From JAEZDP01 sp964430855 (GTDB lineage: Bacteria > Acidobacteriota > Vicinamibacteria > Vicinamibacterales > Vicinamibacteraceae), in NCBI GenBank assembly GCA_964430855.1, contig CAYSHC010000001.1, forward strand, positions 1-64,000: a stretch of 64,000 nt of DNA, in the 5' to 3' direction. Position numbers and translations under genes: made by a program. Shown one piece after another: positions 27,625 to 38,521 of the stretch. The first letter of the stretch is position 1. Every line of letters starts with the position of its first letter. The notes under the pieces are model-generated. The model was not told where the DNA came from. It saw nothing but the letters and a program-made list of their open reading frames with translations, and searched no databases.

Positions 27625-28235
27625 GGGGCCTCGTCGGGTGGGCGCATCCGCTCGCCTGCGCGGACGTGCAGGTCGAGGCGGTTCTCGCGCGGGGGAATCG
27701 GGCAGTCGTACTGCGGATCGTAGTAGCAGTACGGCTGGTAGGCACGGTTGAAGTCGAGGTCGTACAGACCGGTCGACGTGCGCTCGAGGTCGAGGTAGCG
27801 TCCCGCCTCGTAGGTCTCGGAGCCGTTGGTCAGGTCGCGGAACGGCACGAACAGCCGCTGGTGCCCTGGGTCGTCGGCCGACACGAACGCCGCGAGCTCG
27901 CGCGGTTCTCCGAGCATCGAGAACTGGAGCCTGCCGGCGCGGCGCATCAGGCGGCGCTGGCCCGTGGACGTCGGCATCTCCATGACGGGCGACTCGGACG
28001 GGTCGGCCGGCGCGAGGGCCGCGGGAGCCCTGAAGCGCTCGGCGATGGGGTAGTACGCGAGCGGGAGGAACCTGTCGCGCACGGCCGCGGGCACCGGTGA
28101 GTCCGCGCTGCGCAGGAACATCTCGTCCTTCGCACGGCGGTCCTCCATGAGCGCCGTGGCATAGTCACGCGCCGCCGGCTGCGTCGAGCATCCGGCGACG
28201 AGCAGCAGCAGTCCGGCGACGACGCGGTACCTCAC
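27621..28235 (-). CDS. DUF1684 lipoprotein
   Basis: A 204-residue exported lipoprotein (LLLLVAGCST, lipobox Cys at about 16) of the DUF1684 family. The C-terminal signature DFNRAYQPYCYYDPQYDCPIPPREN is clear in the translation and is usual for the family. The biochemical role is not established. The GTG at 28235 lies 12 bp after the acyl-CoA dehydrogenase stop; TACCCT six bases before the GTG may be an extra internal promoter. The downstream HAD gene overlaps by four bases. Confidence 0.88.
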   Translation of the reverse strand: MRYRVVAGLLLLVAGCSTQPAARDYATALMEDRRAKDEMFLRSADSPVPAAVRDRFLPLAYYPIAERFRAPAALAPADPSESPVMEMPTSTGQRRLMRRAGRLQFSMLGEPRELAAFVSADDPGHQRLFVPFRDLTNGSETYEAGRYLDLERTSTGLYDLDFNRAYQPYCYYDPQYDCPIPPRENRLDLHVRAGERMRPPDEAP

Positions 28236-28247
28236 GCGGACAGGGTA

Positions 28248-29978
<1,731 letters not shown>

Positions 29979-29982
29979 GTGG

Positions 29983-31167
29983 TCATCCGTCCAGTCGCTC
30001 GATCAGTCCGGCAGCCCCCATGCCGCCTCCCACGCACATCGTGACGATGCCGTAGCGTGCACGGCGGCGGTGCAGCTCGTACAGGAGGCTCACCGCGAGC
30101 CGGGCGCCGGTGCAGCCGAGCGGGTGCCCCAGGGCGATGGCGCCGCCGTTGACGTTCAGGCGATCACGATCGATCGGCAGCTCGGCCAGGCAGGCCAGCA
30201 CCTGGCTGGCAAAGGCCTCGTTCAGCTCCACCAGGTCGATGTCGTCGAGCGACAGGCCCGTGGCCGCGAGCAGCTTGCGGACGGCGGGGACGGGGCCGAT
30301 GCCGAAGCGCTCCGGCGCGACGCCGGCCGTGGCGTACGCGACGAACCGCCCGAGCGGCAGGGCGCCATGCGTGCGTGCGGCGTCGGCGTCCATCACGAGC
30401 ACCGCCGCGGCGCCGTCGCTCATCTGCGACGAGTTGCCGGCGGTGACCGTGCCGCCGGCGAGGAACGCCGGCCGCAGCCCCGCCAGCGCCTCGGCCGATG
30501 TCTCGCGGCGCGGGCCTTCGTCGCGCGCAACGGTGACCTCGTCGGTGCGCGGCGAGTGGCCGTCGGCTCCCGTGACCACGCGGGTGGTATACGGCACGAT
30601 CTCGGCGTCGAAGCGGCCGGCATCCTGCGCGGCGATCGCACGTCGATGGCTCTCGAGCGCGTAGGCGTCCTGGGCGTCGCGCGTGATGCCGTACTCCCGC
30701 GCATGGTTCTCGGCGACGAGCCCCGTCGAGAGGTAGACGTCGGGATACGCGCGCATGAGCGCCGGGTTGGGGCGCAGCGTATGGCCGCCCATCGGGACGA
30801 GGCTCATCGACTCGGTGCCGCCGGCCAGGATGGCCTGCGCGCCACCGGCGCGGATGCGCTCGGCCGCGTACGCGATGGCCTGAAGCCCCGACGCGCAGAA
30901 GCGGTTCACCGTCACCGCCGAGGCGTCGTGGGGGACGCCGGCGCGGAGGCTCGCGATGCGCGCCACGTTCATTCCCTGCTCCGCCTCCGGCATCGCGCAC
31001 CCGAGGATCACGTCGTCGATGAGCGCGGGATCGACGGAGGGCGCGCGATCGAGGACCGCGCGGAGGACGTGCGCCGCGAGGTCGTCCGGCCGCGCGTGCC
31101 TGAGCGCACCGCCTGGCGCCTTGCCGACGGGCGTGCGGGCGGCGGCGACAATCACGGCATCCTTCAC
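29983..31167 (-). CDS. fadA: Acetyl-CoA C-acyltransferase (3-ketoacyl-CoA thiolase)
   Basis: A 394-residue thiolase, the last step of beta-oxidation, cleaving 3-ketoacyl-CoA with CoA. The catalytic nucleophile is Cys91 in NRFCASGLQ; the His of NGGAIALGHPLGCTGARL and the Cys of CVGGGMGAAG are also present. I chose the GTG at 31167 because it overlaps the hydrolase stop (GTGA), lies behind a G-rich stretch, and gives the usual thiolase start VKDAVIVAAARTPVG; an ATG at 31182 would add five residues. The operon also encodes HADH/ECH and acyl-CoA dehydrogenase. Confidence 0.93.
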   Translation of the reverse strand: MKDAVIVAAARTPVGKAPGGALRHARPDDLAAHVLRAVLDRAPSVDPALIDDVILGCAMPEAEQGMNVARIASLRAGVPHDASAVTVNRFCASGLQAIAYAAERIRAGGAQAILAGGTESMSLVPMGGHTLRPNPALMRAYPDVYLSTGLVAENHAREYGITRDAQDAYALESHRRAIAAQDAGRFDAEIVPYTTRVVTGADGHSPRTDEVTVARDEGPRRETSAEALAGLRPAFLAGGTVTAGNSSQMSDGAAAVLVMDADAARTHGALPLGRFVAYATAGVAPERFGIGPVPAVRKLLAATGLSLDDIDLVELNEAFASQVLACLAELPIDRDRLNVNGGAIALGHPLGCTGARLAVSLLYELHRRRARYGIVTMCVGGGMGAAGLIERLDG

Positions 31168-32048
31168 GTCAGGTCCCCCCATGGCAGGGACGGCTCTCCG
31201 GGCCGTCCCTGTCCTCGACGTCGTCCCTGGTCTGCCGCCGGACCACCGGTGAAGGCCGCGTCATGGCCTGTGGAGGCAGGACGGCCAGGAGGGCCGTCCC
31301 TGCCGGCGATGAGGCGGGCGAACGCCTCCGGCCGCGTGACGATGCCGAAGTGGCCGGTGTCGGGCAGCGTCATCGCCTCCGCATGCGGGATGAGCCGCCG
31401 GTACCGCAGGCTCGACCGCGGCGGCACGACCAAGTCCAGGCCGTCGACGCCCGTGATGATGAGCGTCCGGCATCGCACTTGCCGCGCGTCGCCCACGAGC
31501 GACTCGTCGGCGAGCCAGCGGATGCGCTCGGCCATCCGCACGGGCGACTGCGGCCAGCGCGCGACGAGCGCCAGCATCGTGGCGGCACAAGCGGGCCAAT
31601 CGTCGGGACGCGCGCACCGAATCTCCGGCAGCGTGCGTGCGGGCGCGGCCGCGAGGAAGCCTGGCGCGAGCAGGCGCGGGTGACGGATCAGCCGGCGCAC
31701 CCGCGCGTCCGGGACGAAATCGGGCGGCAGCGGCGAGGCGAGCACCAGCGACGACACGAGCTCCGGGTGGCGCGCGGCGAGGCGCGTGGCGATGAGCGCG
31801 CCGTAGGACACGCCGCACACAGTGGCCCGCGAGACCCCGGCACGGGCCAGCGCGTTGCGGGCCTGGCGCACGAGATCGTCGAACCTGGTGGCGACGAGCG
31901 GCAGGAGGTCCTCGCCGTCGCCGGCCAGCGAGTAGGTGATCACGCGGCGGTGTGCGGCAAGCGCCCGAATACCGGGCAGCATCCACTGCCACCGTCCCTG
32001 GAGGCCCGGAATGACCAGCAGGGGCTGGCCCCGTCCCAGCACGACCAT
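31164..32048 (-). CDS. Alpha/beta hydrolase inside the beta-oxidation operon, tail extended by palindromic repeats
   Basis: A 294-residue alpha/beta hydrolase. The nucleophile elbow is CGVSYGAL (GVSYG), an Asp lies in TGVDGLDLVV, and the His is in LPDTGHFGIVTRPEAF. The catalytic fold ends near residue 250 (ARLIAG). The last 45 or so residues, rich in Gly/Arg/Pro, are read through two copies of the dispersed palindrome and look acquired. ATG 32048 overlaps the HADH/ECH stop by one base (TGATG) after GAGGAACTG, and the stop overlaps the thiolase GTG. It may hydrolyse acyl-CoA or lipid esters feeding the pathway (inference). Confidence 0.87.
   Translation of the reverse strand: MVVLGRGQPLLVIPGLQGRWQWMLPGIRALAAHRRVITYSLAGDGEDLLPLVATRFDDLVRQARNALARAGVSRATVCGVSYGALIATRLAARHPELVSSLVLASPLPPDFVPDARVRRLIRHPRLLAPGFLAAAPARTLPEIRCARPDDWPACAATMLALVARWPQSPVRMAERIRWLADESLVGDARQVRCRTLIITGVDGLDLVVPPRSSLRYRRLIPHAEAMTLPDTGHFGIVTRPEAFARLIAGRDGPPGRPASTGHDAAFTGGPAADQGRRRGQGRPGEPSLPWGDLT
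31188..31208. repeat. Dispersed palindrome, copy 4 (variant)
   Basis: GGACGGCTC-TCC-GGGCCGTCC, one mismatch in the stem. It lies inside the 3' coding end of the hydrolase, about 20 bp upstream of the thiolase GTG. Confidence 0.7.
31279..31299. repeat. Dispersed palindrome, copy 5 (variant)
   Basis: GGACGGCC-AGGAG-GGCCGTCC, same outer stem with an altered centre. It marks where the hydrolase sequence leaves its family consensus. Confidence 0.65.
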
Positions 32049-34348
32049 CAGTTCCTCAGCGTCCTGCCCGTCTCGAGCGTGTAGGCGATGCGTGCCTGCG
32101 TCAGCGGCTCGCCACAAAGCCGGAGGAACGCCTCCCGCTCGAGGTCGAGCAGGTGGGCCTCGGTGACCGTCGTCGCATGCGCGATGTCGCCGCCCGCCAG
32201 CACGCGTGCGATGGCCCGGCCGATGGTGGCGTCGTGGTCGGAGATGCGTCCGCCACACCACGCCAGGTGGACGCCGAGCTCGAGCGCGGCACGCACCGTG
32301 TCGCCGCCGACGGGAATGCGGTCGGGCGCCGGCGGCGGACGATAGCCGGGGGCCATGGCCAACGCCGTGCGCCTGGCGTCGAGCATCAGGCGGTCCACGT
32401 TCATCGTCACGCCATCGCACTCCGAGAGGTAGCGCAGCTCCCGCGCGTGCGGGGCGCTGGTCGACACCTTCGCGAAGCCAATGGTCTGGAAGACCTCCTG
32501 CACGTACGGCAGCATGTCGGCCTGGATCCCCGGACGCCGCTGCATCGCCTCCCAGAGCATGGCCTTGGTACCGCCGCCTGCCGGGAGCAGGCCAACGCCG
32601 ACCTCGACGAGTCCCATGTATGTCTCGGCCGCGGCCTGCACCCTGTCTGCATGCAGCGCCATCTCGCAGCTGCCACCCAGCGTCAGGCCCCTGGCTGCGA
32701 GCACGACGGGCACCGCCGCGTCGCGGAGCCGCAGCACCGCGCGCTGGAAGCCGCGCACCATCAGGTCGATCTCGTCCCAGTTGCCTTCGCGCGCCTCGAG
32801 CAGCAGCAGCATGAGGTTCGCGCCGGCGGAGAAGTTCGGGGCGTCGGTGCCGATGACGAGCGCCTGCCCGCGCTGCTCGGCCTCGTCCACGGCGCGGTGG
32901 AGCATCGCGAGCGTGTCGCCGCCGATGGCGTTCATCTTCGAGTGCAGCTCCAGCGCGAAGACACCGTCGCCGAGGTCGAGGACGCTCGCCGCGGCGTTGG
33001 ACGCGACGGGCGGGCCGGCGGCCCTGGCGTCGCCCAGCACCTGCAGCCCGGGATGTGCCGGGGGCAGCGGGCCGTCTCGTACCGTGTCGCGGCCGGCCGC
33101 CACGCGGGACGCCAGCAAGGGCGGCAGCGTCGTCACGCCGCAGGCGTCGGCGAGCCGGCGGATGCCGACGGCGTCGAGGGTCTCGAACGGCCCGAGCTCC
33201 CAGCCGAAGCCCCACCGCATGGCGCGGTCCACGTCGTCGATGCCGTAGGCGATGGCATCGGCCACCGACGCGGTGTAGAAGAGGGTATCCCCCAGGGTCG
33301 CGCGCGCGAAGGCGCCCTCGCGTCCGTCGTCGAGCAGCAGCGCCGCGAGGCGAGCCGGCAGCCCACCGCCCTGCGCGCGGATGCGCGCGAGCGCGGGTAG
33401 CGCGGGCTCGCGTCGAGGCACGTACGTCCACGACTCCGGGTCGAGCACGAGGATCTCTGAGCGCCCGTCGCCCCCCTTGACGCGCTTGTAGAATCCCTGC
33501 CCCGTCTTCTCGCCGAGCCAGCCGCGCTCGAGCATGCCCCGGACGCGCGGCGGCAGCGTGAACAGCGCGCGCAGTGCGGGGTCGTCGGTGCGCGCCGCGA
33601 AATTGGCGGCGACGTGCGCGACGACGTCGAGACCGGTGATGTCGATCGTCCGGAACGTCGCGCTCTTCGGCCGTCCCATCGCCGCGCCCGACAACGCGTC
33701 GATCTCCTCGATCGTGAACGCGCCGCATTCCCACTGCTCCAGCATGCGGAACAATCCGTACAGCCCGATGTGGTTGGCGATGAAGTTGGGCGTGTCGCGG
33801 GCCGGTACCACGCCTTTCCCGAGGCGGAGGTCGAGAAAGTGCGTCAGTCTCGCGACGACGCCGGGATCGGTGTCGGGCAGCGCGATGGTCTCGACGAGGC
33901 GCAGGTACCGCGGCGGGTTGAAGAAGTGCGTCCCGAGCCACCGCCGCCTGAACGCGGCCGGGCGACCTTCGACGATGGTTCCGACCGGCAGCCCCGACGT
34001 GTTCGTGGACACGATCGCGTCGCTCGACAGGTGCGGGACGATGCGATCGAGGAGGGCGCGCTTGGCGTCGAGCTGCTCGACGATGGCCTCGACCACCCAG
34101 TCGCAGCCGGCGAGCGCGGGCATCCCGGTGTCGAACCCGTCGGTCGCGATCAGCCGCTCCGCCTCGCGCGTGAAGAACGGATCGGGCGTCAGCCGGCGGG
34201 CGCGTTCCAGCCCGGCGCGGGCCGTGGCGGCATCCACGTCGAGCAGCACGACCGCGACGCCGGCGTTGGCGAGGTGCGCCGCGATCTGTGAGCCCATGGT
34301 GCCGGCGCCGAGCACCGCCACCCGGCGAATCGGGGGGAACACTGGCAT
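32048..34348 (-). CDS. 3-Hydroxyacyl-CoA dehydrogenase / enoyl-CoA hydratase (FadN-like)
   Basis: A 766-residue bifunctional beta-oxidation enzyme with the domain order of FadN: NAD-dependent dehydrogenase first (about 8-300), crotonase-fold hydratase last (about 420-680). The NAD motif GAGTMG is at 14-19, with TNTSGLPVG and GTHFFNPPRYLRLVE after it, and the crotonase part shows ARGLTLGGSCEMALHADR and LPAGGGT. It hydrates enoyl-CoA and oxidises the product to 3-ketoacyl-CoA. ATG 34348 is chosen by family alignment; an in-frame ATG at 34393 would add 15 residues. It heads the minus-strand operon and is divergent from the AmiE-NamZ fusion gene. Confidence 0.92.
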   Translation of the reverse strand: MPVFPPIRRVAVLGAGTMGSQIAAHLANAGVAVVLLDVDAATARAGLERARRLTPDPFFTREAERLIATDGFDTGMPALAGCDWVVEAIVEQLDAKRALLDRIVPHLSSDAIVSTNTSGLPVGTIVEGRPAAFRRRWLGTHFFNPPRYLRLVETIALPDTDPGVVARLTHFLDLRLGKGVVPARDTPNFIANHIGLYGLFRMLEQWECGAFTIEEIDALSGAAMGRPKSATFRTIDITGLDVVAHVAANFAARTDDPALRALFTLPPRVRGMLERGWLGEKTGQGFYKRVKGGDGRSEILVLDPESWTYVPRREPALPALARIRAQGGGLPARLAALLLDDGREGAFARATLGDTLFYTASVADAIAYGIDDVDRAMRWGFGWELGPFETLDAVGIRRLADACGVTTLPPLLASRVAAGRDTVRDGPLPPAHPGLQVLGDARAAGPPVASNAAASVLDLGDGVFALELHSKMNAIGGDTLAMLHRAVDEAEQRGQALVIGTDAPNFSAGANLMLLLLEAREGNWDEIDLMVRGFQRAVLRLRDAAVPVVLAARGLTLGGSCEMALHADRVQAAAETYMGLVEVGVGLLPAGGGTKAMLWEAMQRRPGIQADMLPYVQEVFQTIGFAKVSTSAPHARELRYLSECDGVTMNVDRLMLDARRTALAMAPGYRPPPAPDRIPVGGDTVRAALELGVHLAWCGGRISDHDATIGRAIARVLAGGDIAHATTVTEAHLLDLEREAFLRLCGEPLTQARIAYTLETGRTLRN

Positions 34349-34412
34349 ACGAGGCTCAGCGAACGAGTATCCCCGTTGGCCTGTCCCGGTCAAGTGAGGC
34401 GCGGCCGGACCC

Positions 34413-34418
34413 TATAAT
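34413..34418 (+). promoter_or_regulatory. Putative -10 box of the AmiE-NamZ gene
   Basis: A consensus TATAAT followed by six bases and the ATG at 34425. No Shine-Dalgarno site fits in the space, so this is the clearest leaderless candidate in the window. Confidence 0.6.
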
Positions 34419-34424
34419 CCGCAC

Positions 34425-36839
34425 ATGCCGTTGCAGACCAGATGGCTCGCGTCGTTCGTGATTGCGGGCGTGCTTCTCACACAGACACCCCTTGGCGCGC
34501 AGCCCGAACGCCAGGCCGCACCGGACAAGCCGACGTTCGACGTCGCGCGCCTGCAGCTGATCGACGCGCTGCTCGACGAGGCCATCGCCGCCAGAGCGCT
34601 TCCTGGCGCGGTGGTCGCCGTCGGCACCGACGAGGGCGTGGTCTGGCAGACGGCGCGCGGCAATCGCGCCGTGCAGCCGGCGGTCGAGCCCATGACCGCC
34701 GACACGATCTTCGACGTCGCGTCGCTCACGAAGGTGGTCGCCACGACGACGGCGGCGATGATGCTGGTCGAGGACGGCCGCCTCCGCCTCAACGACCGGG
34801 TCGCGACCTACATCCCCGGCTTCGAGGTCCACGGCAAGGGCAGCATCACAATCCGCCACCTGATGACGCACACGTCCGGGCTGCGGCCCGACGTCGATCT
34901 CGTGCCGGCCTGGGACGGCTACGACACGGCCATCGAACTGGCCATCAACGAGGTACCGCGCTCGAGGCCTGACGAGCGGTTCGTCTACTCCGACATCAAC
35001 TACTTCCTGCTCGGCCACATCGTGTCGGTCGTCTCGGGCCAGCCCCTCGACCTCTTCACGCGCGAGCGCATCTTCGTGCCGCTCGGCATGCACGACACGA
35101 TGTTCAACCCGCCGGCCGAGCTGCGGCCGCGGATTGCCCCGACCGAACGCTGCCGGCCGCTCGACTACCCGTGCACGCCGCCGGGAGGCAACTGGCTGCG
35201 CGGCACCGTGCACGATCCGACGGCACGACGGATGCAAGGGGTCGCGGGCCATGCCGGCCTGTTCAGCACGGCGGCCGACCTGGCGCGTTTCTGCCGGATG
35301 CTGCTCAACGGCGGCACGCTGGACGGCGTGCGGATCCTGTCGCCGCTCGGCGTGGCGCGGATGATCCAGCCCTCGTCGCCGCCAGGGCAGCATGCGGTGC
35401 GCGGCCTCGGCTGGGACGTCGACTCGTCCTTCTCTTCCAACCGCGGCGAGCTGCTGCCCGTCGGGTCGTTCGGGCACACCGGCTTCACCGGCACGTCGCT
35501 CTGGATCGACCCGCGGACGTCCAGCTTCGTGGTGTTCCTCTCGAACCGCGTGCACCCGGACGGCAAGGGCGACGTCACGCCGCTGCGCGCACGCGTCGCG
35601 ACGGTCGTCGGGTCGGCGCTCCAGGGCGTGGACCCTGCCATCGCGTTCAGCACCCCGACGCCCGGCGTGCTCGCGCCGGGCGGCGCCAGCGCCACGCCCG
35701 AGCCGCCGCGCCCGGTTCTCACCGGCATCGACGTCCTCCGCGCAGAGCGCTTCGCGCGCCTGGCCGGGCGGAAGGTGGGCCTGCTCACCAACCACACGGG
35801 CCGCGCGCGCGACGGCGCGACGACGATCGACCTGCTGCACGAGGCGCCCGAGGTGACGCTCGTCGCGCTCTTCAGCCCGGAGCACGGCATCCGCGGCATC
35901 CTCGACTCGAAGGTCCCCTCGTCGCGCGACGAGAAGACGGGACTGCCGATCTACTCGCTGTACGGCGAGACCAGGCGGCCGACCGACGAGATGCTCGAGG
36001 GCATCGACACGATGGTCATCGACCTGCAGGACATCGGCGCACGGTTCTACACCTACATGACGTCGATGGCCTACGTGATGGAGGAGGCGGCGCCGCGGGG
36101 CATCGAGGTCGTCGTGCTCGACCGACCGAATCCCATCAACGGGTGGCAGGTGGAGGGCCCCGTGCCGGACGGCAACGACGGCGCCTTCACGAGCTACTTC
36201 CCGATGCCCATCCGCCACGGCATGACGCTCGGGGAGCTGGCGACGCTCTTCAACGAGGAGCGCAAGATCGGTGCGAACCTGACCGTCGTCGAGATGCAGG
36301 GCTGGCGCCGCGACGCCTGGTGGGATGACACGGGCCTGATGTGGATCAACCCGTCGCCGAACATGCGCAACCTCTGGCAGGCGACGATGTACCCGGGCAT
36401 CGGCGCGATCGAGTTCTCGAACCTCTCGGTGGGACGCGGCACCGACGGGCCGTTCCAGTACGTCGGCGCACCGTGGATCGACGGCGTGCGGCTGGCCGAG
36501 GCGCTCAACGCGCGAGGGCTGCCGGGCATCCGCTTCTATCCGGTGACGTTCACGCCCACCGCGAGCAGGCACGCCAACGAGCGCTGTGAGGGGGTCTACC
36601 TCGTGGTCACCGACAGGATCGCCGTGCGGCCGGTGCGCGTGGGCCTCGAGATCGTCAGCGTCGTGTCGCAGCTCTTCCCGGGCCGCCTCGAGCTCGGACG
36701 CACCGCCGTCCTGTTCGGGTCGGCCGATCAGCTCGCCCGCGCGATGAAGGGCGAACCCACCGACGAGATCGCAAGGTCGTGGGCGGCTGGCGAGGCGTCA
36801 TGGCACAGCCTGCGGGCGAGGTACCTGAGGTACCGGTGA
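34425..36839 (+). CDS. AmiE-like serine hydrolase fused to NamZ (DUF1343/GH171) exo-muramidase
   Basis: An 804-residue exported protein combining two peptidoglycan-recycling activities. Residues 1-25 are a signal peptide. Residues about 40-410 are a beta-lactamase/DD-peptidase fold with SLTK (Ser100-Lys103), YSDIN (Tyr188) and HTG, as in amidase AmiE (YbbE). Residues about 431-804 are a DUF1343 domain (VGLLTNHTGR, FSPEHGIRG, DLQDIGARFYTY, PNPINGWQVEGP), the family of NamZ, which releases MurNAc from glycan ends. In Bacillus subtilis amiE and namZ are separate neighbouring genes. Here one chain could remove peptide stems and then single MurNAc units. It overlaps the next gene by four bases (GTGA). 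Confidence 0.9.
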   Translation: MPLQTRWLASFVIAGVLLTQTPLGAQPERQAAPDKPTFDVARLQLIDALLDEAIAARALPGAVVAVGTDEGVVWQTARGNRAVQPAVEPMTADTIFDVASLTKVVATTTAAMMLVEDGRLRLNDRVATYIPGFEVHGKGSITIRHLMTHTSGLRPDVDLVPAWDGYDTAIELAINEVPRSRPDERFVYSDINYFLLGHIVSVVSGQPLDLFTRERIFVPLGMHDTMFNPPAELRPRIAPTERCRPLDYPCTPPGGNWLRGTVHDPTARRMQGVAGHAGLFSTAADLARFCRMLLNGGTLDGVRILSPLGVARMIQPSSPPGQHAVRGLGWDVDSSFSSNRGELLPVGSFGHTGFTGTSLWIDPRTSSFVVFLSNRVHPDGKGDVTPLRARVATVVGSALQGVDPAIAFSTPTPGVLAPGGASATPEPPRPVLTGIDVLRAERFARLAGRKVGLLTNHTGRARDGATTIDLLHEAPEVTLVALFSPEHGIRGILDSKVPSSRDEKTGLPIYSLYGETRRPTDEMLEGIDTMVIDLQDIGARFYTYMTSMAYVMEEAAPRGIEVVVLDRPNPINGWQVEGPVPDGNDGAFTSYFPMPIRHGMTLGELATLFNEERKIGANLTVVEMQGWRRDAWWDDTGLMWINPSPNMRNLWQATMYPGIGAIEFSNLSVGRGTDGPFQYVGAPWIDGVRLAEALNARGLPGIRFYPVTFTPTASRHANERCEGVYLVVTDRIAVRPVRVGLEIVSVVSQLFPGRLELGRTAVLFGSADQLARAMKGEPTDEIARSWAAGEASWHSLRARYLRYR

Positions 36840-38521
36840 CTGGCTGGCGTGCGCGGTGTGCGGCCGGCCGCGTGCGCCTGCGTCGGGCTGCACGCGGGGC
36901 AGGGCCGGGCCTGGCCGCCGCCGTGGCGCTGCACGCGGTCTCCGGCTGCGCCCTCCCCGGGCCGCCGTCCTGCGGTCCCCTGAACCTGCCCGCCAGGGGC
37001 GGTCCGCACATCCTGCCGGCAACCTACATCGGCGTACCGTACGCCGAACGAGGCAGCCGGACGCTGGCCTTCGACCTGTTCGTCCACGGCGACGACGTGG
37101 CCAGGCCGACGGCCGTCATCCTGCGTGGCGGAAACGGCGAGACCACCGTGGGCGAGCGCACGGCGTTTGTCGGCCAGGTCGCCGAGGCACTCGCCGATGC
37201 CGGCTATCAGGTGGTCCTGCCCGACTATCGAGCCTCGAGCGCGCGTGCCGCACAGGATGACCTGGTCGACCTGTTCCAGACGCTGCGCTGCCACGCGTCG
37301 ACGCTGCGCGTGGACCTGCAGCGGGTCGCCCTCGTCGGCGAACACAGCGGCGGCGACGCGGCGCTCCGGCTGACGGCGTACCTCGGCGCACTGCGGCGCG
37401 GGCGCACGGCGCAGTGGCCGGCTCCACCTCTCGCCACGGTGGTCCTCGCCGCGACATACGACGACGTGCCGGCGCCCATCGCCGCCCCGACGCTGCTCGT
37501 GCACGGCACGTCCGACAGCGAGGTGCCACCGGCGCGCGCGCACGCCGTCTGCGCGACAGCGGCCGACGGCGCGACGTGCGATGTCATCGAAGTTGCCGGC
37601 GCCAGCCATCGCGTCGAGAACTGGTGGCCATCACAGTGGGGGTACAAGGCGCAGGTCGTGGACTGGCTGGCGGCGCGCCTCGGGACGCCCCCGCCTGCCG
37701 CATGGCCGGACGACCCGAACCTCCACAAGCGCGTGGTCTTCGACGACGCGCACGGCCTGTCGCTCGACGCATGGATCCCCGAGGGCGGCGGGCCGTTCCC
37801 TGCGGTCGTCATCGCACACGGCGGCGGCTGGGAGGCGGGCGACCGCGTGACGTACGTCACGCCGTTGTTTGCGCCGCTGGCGGCACGCGGCATTGCCTGG
37901 TTCTCGATCGACTACAGGCTGACGCCTGAGGTCACCGTCGCGGAGCAGGTTGCCGACGTCGAGCGCGCCATGGCGTTTGTCAGGCGCGAGGCCTCCAGCT
38001 TCCGGGTGGATCCGGCACGGCTGGTACTGGCGGGCGAGTCGGCGAGCGGACACCTCGTCGCGCACCTCGCGACCCGCGGCATCGACGCTGCCGGCGTCGT
38101 CTCGTTCTACGGCGTGTACGACCTGGCGTCGATGGCCGGCGACCCCGCGTCGCCGCGCTCGCTCGCGCGTCGCCTGTTCGGCTTCACCGCGCTCGACGCG
38201 CAGGCGCGGCAGACGCTGCGCGCGTACTCGCCCGTCGCGAACGCCTCCGCCGCGATGCCGCCGGTGCTGCTGGTGACCGGCACGGCCGACGGGCTCTGGC
38301 CGCAGGCGCAGGCGTTCGACGCGGCGCTCGCGGCGGCCGGCGCCAGGTACGACAGCATCGTGCTGCCGGACGCGCCGCACGGCATGGAGCGATGGAACGC
38401 CGACCCACGGTGGCGTGACTGGGCCGCGCGGGTGGCCGACTGGATCCTGCGCGTCACGGCAGAAGCGTCGGACGCTAGCGGAGATGCCGCCCGCCATCCA
38501 CGCGAATCGTCTCGCCCGTGA
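36836..38521 (+). CDS. Tandem alpha/beta hydrolase lipoprotein
   Basis: A 561-residue protein with two hydrolase domains in a row. An unusually long lipoprotein signal (positive stretch, then VALHAVSGC; Cys about 41) precedes domain 1 (about 60-285, elbow GEHSGG, Asp in VHGTSDSEV, His in AGASHRV) and domain 2 (about 290-545, oxyanion HGGGW, elbow GESASG, TADGLWP, APHGM). Domain 2 resembles HSL/acetyl-esterases but has Ser where GDSAG has Gly. The GTG at 36836 overlaps the AmiE-NamZ stop and follows GAGG, so the two are co-translated; de-esterification of wall sugars or peptides is a reasonable guess. The 3' end overlaps the convergent SDR gene by 47 bp. Confidence 0.85.
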   Translation: MTGWRARCAAGRVRLRRAARGAGPGLAAAVALHAVSGCALPGPPSCGPLNLPARGGPHILPATYIGVPYAERGSRTLAFDLFVHGDDVARPTAVILRGGNGETTVGERTAFVGQVAEALADAGYQVVLPDYRASSARAAQDDLVDLFQTLRCHASTLRVDLQRVALVGEHSGGDAALRLTAYLGALRRGRTAQWPAPPLATVVLAATYDDVPAPIAAPTLLVHGTSDSEVPPARAHAVCATAADGATCDVIEVAGASHRVENWWPSQWGYKAQVVDWLAARLGTPPPAAWPDDPNLHKRVVFDDAHGLSLDAWIPEGGGPFPAVVIAHGGGWEAGDRVTYVTPLFAPLAARGIAWFSIDYRLTPEVTVAEQVADVERAMAFVRREASSFRVDPARLVLAGESASGHLVAHLATRGIDAAGVVSFYGVYDLASMAGDPASPRSLARRLFGFTALDAQARQTLRAYSPVANASAAMPPVLLVTGTADGLWPQAQAFDAALAAAGARYDSIVLPDAPHGMERWNADPRWRDWAARVADWILRVTAEASDASGDAARHPRESSRP

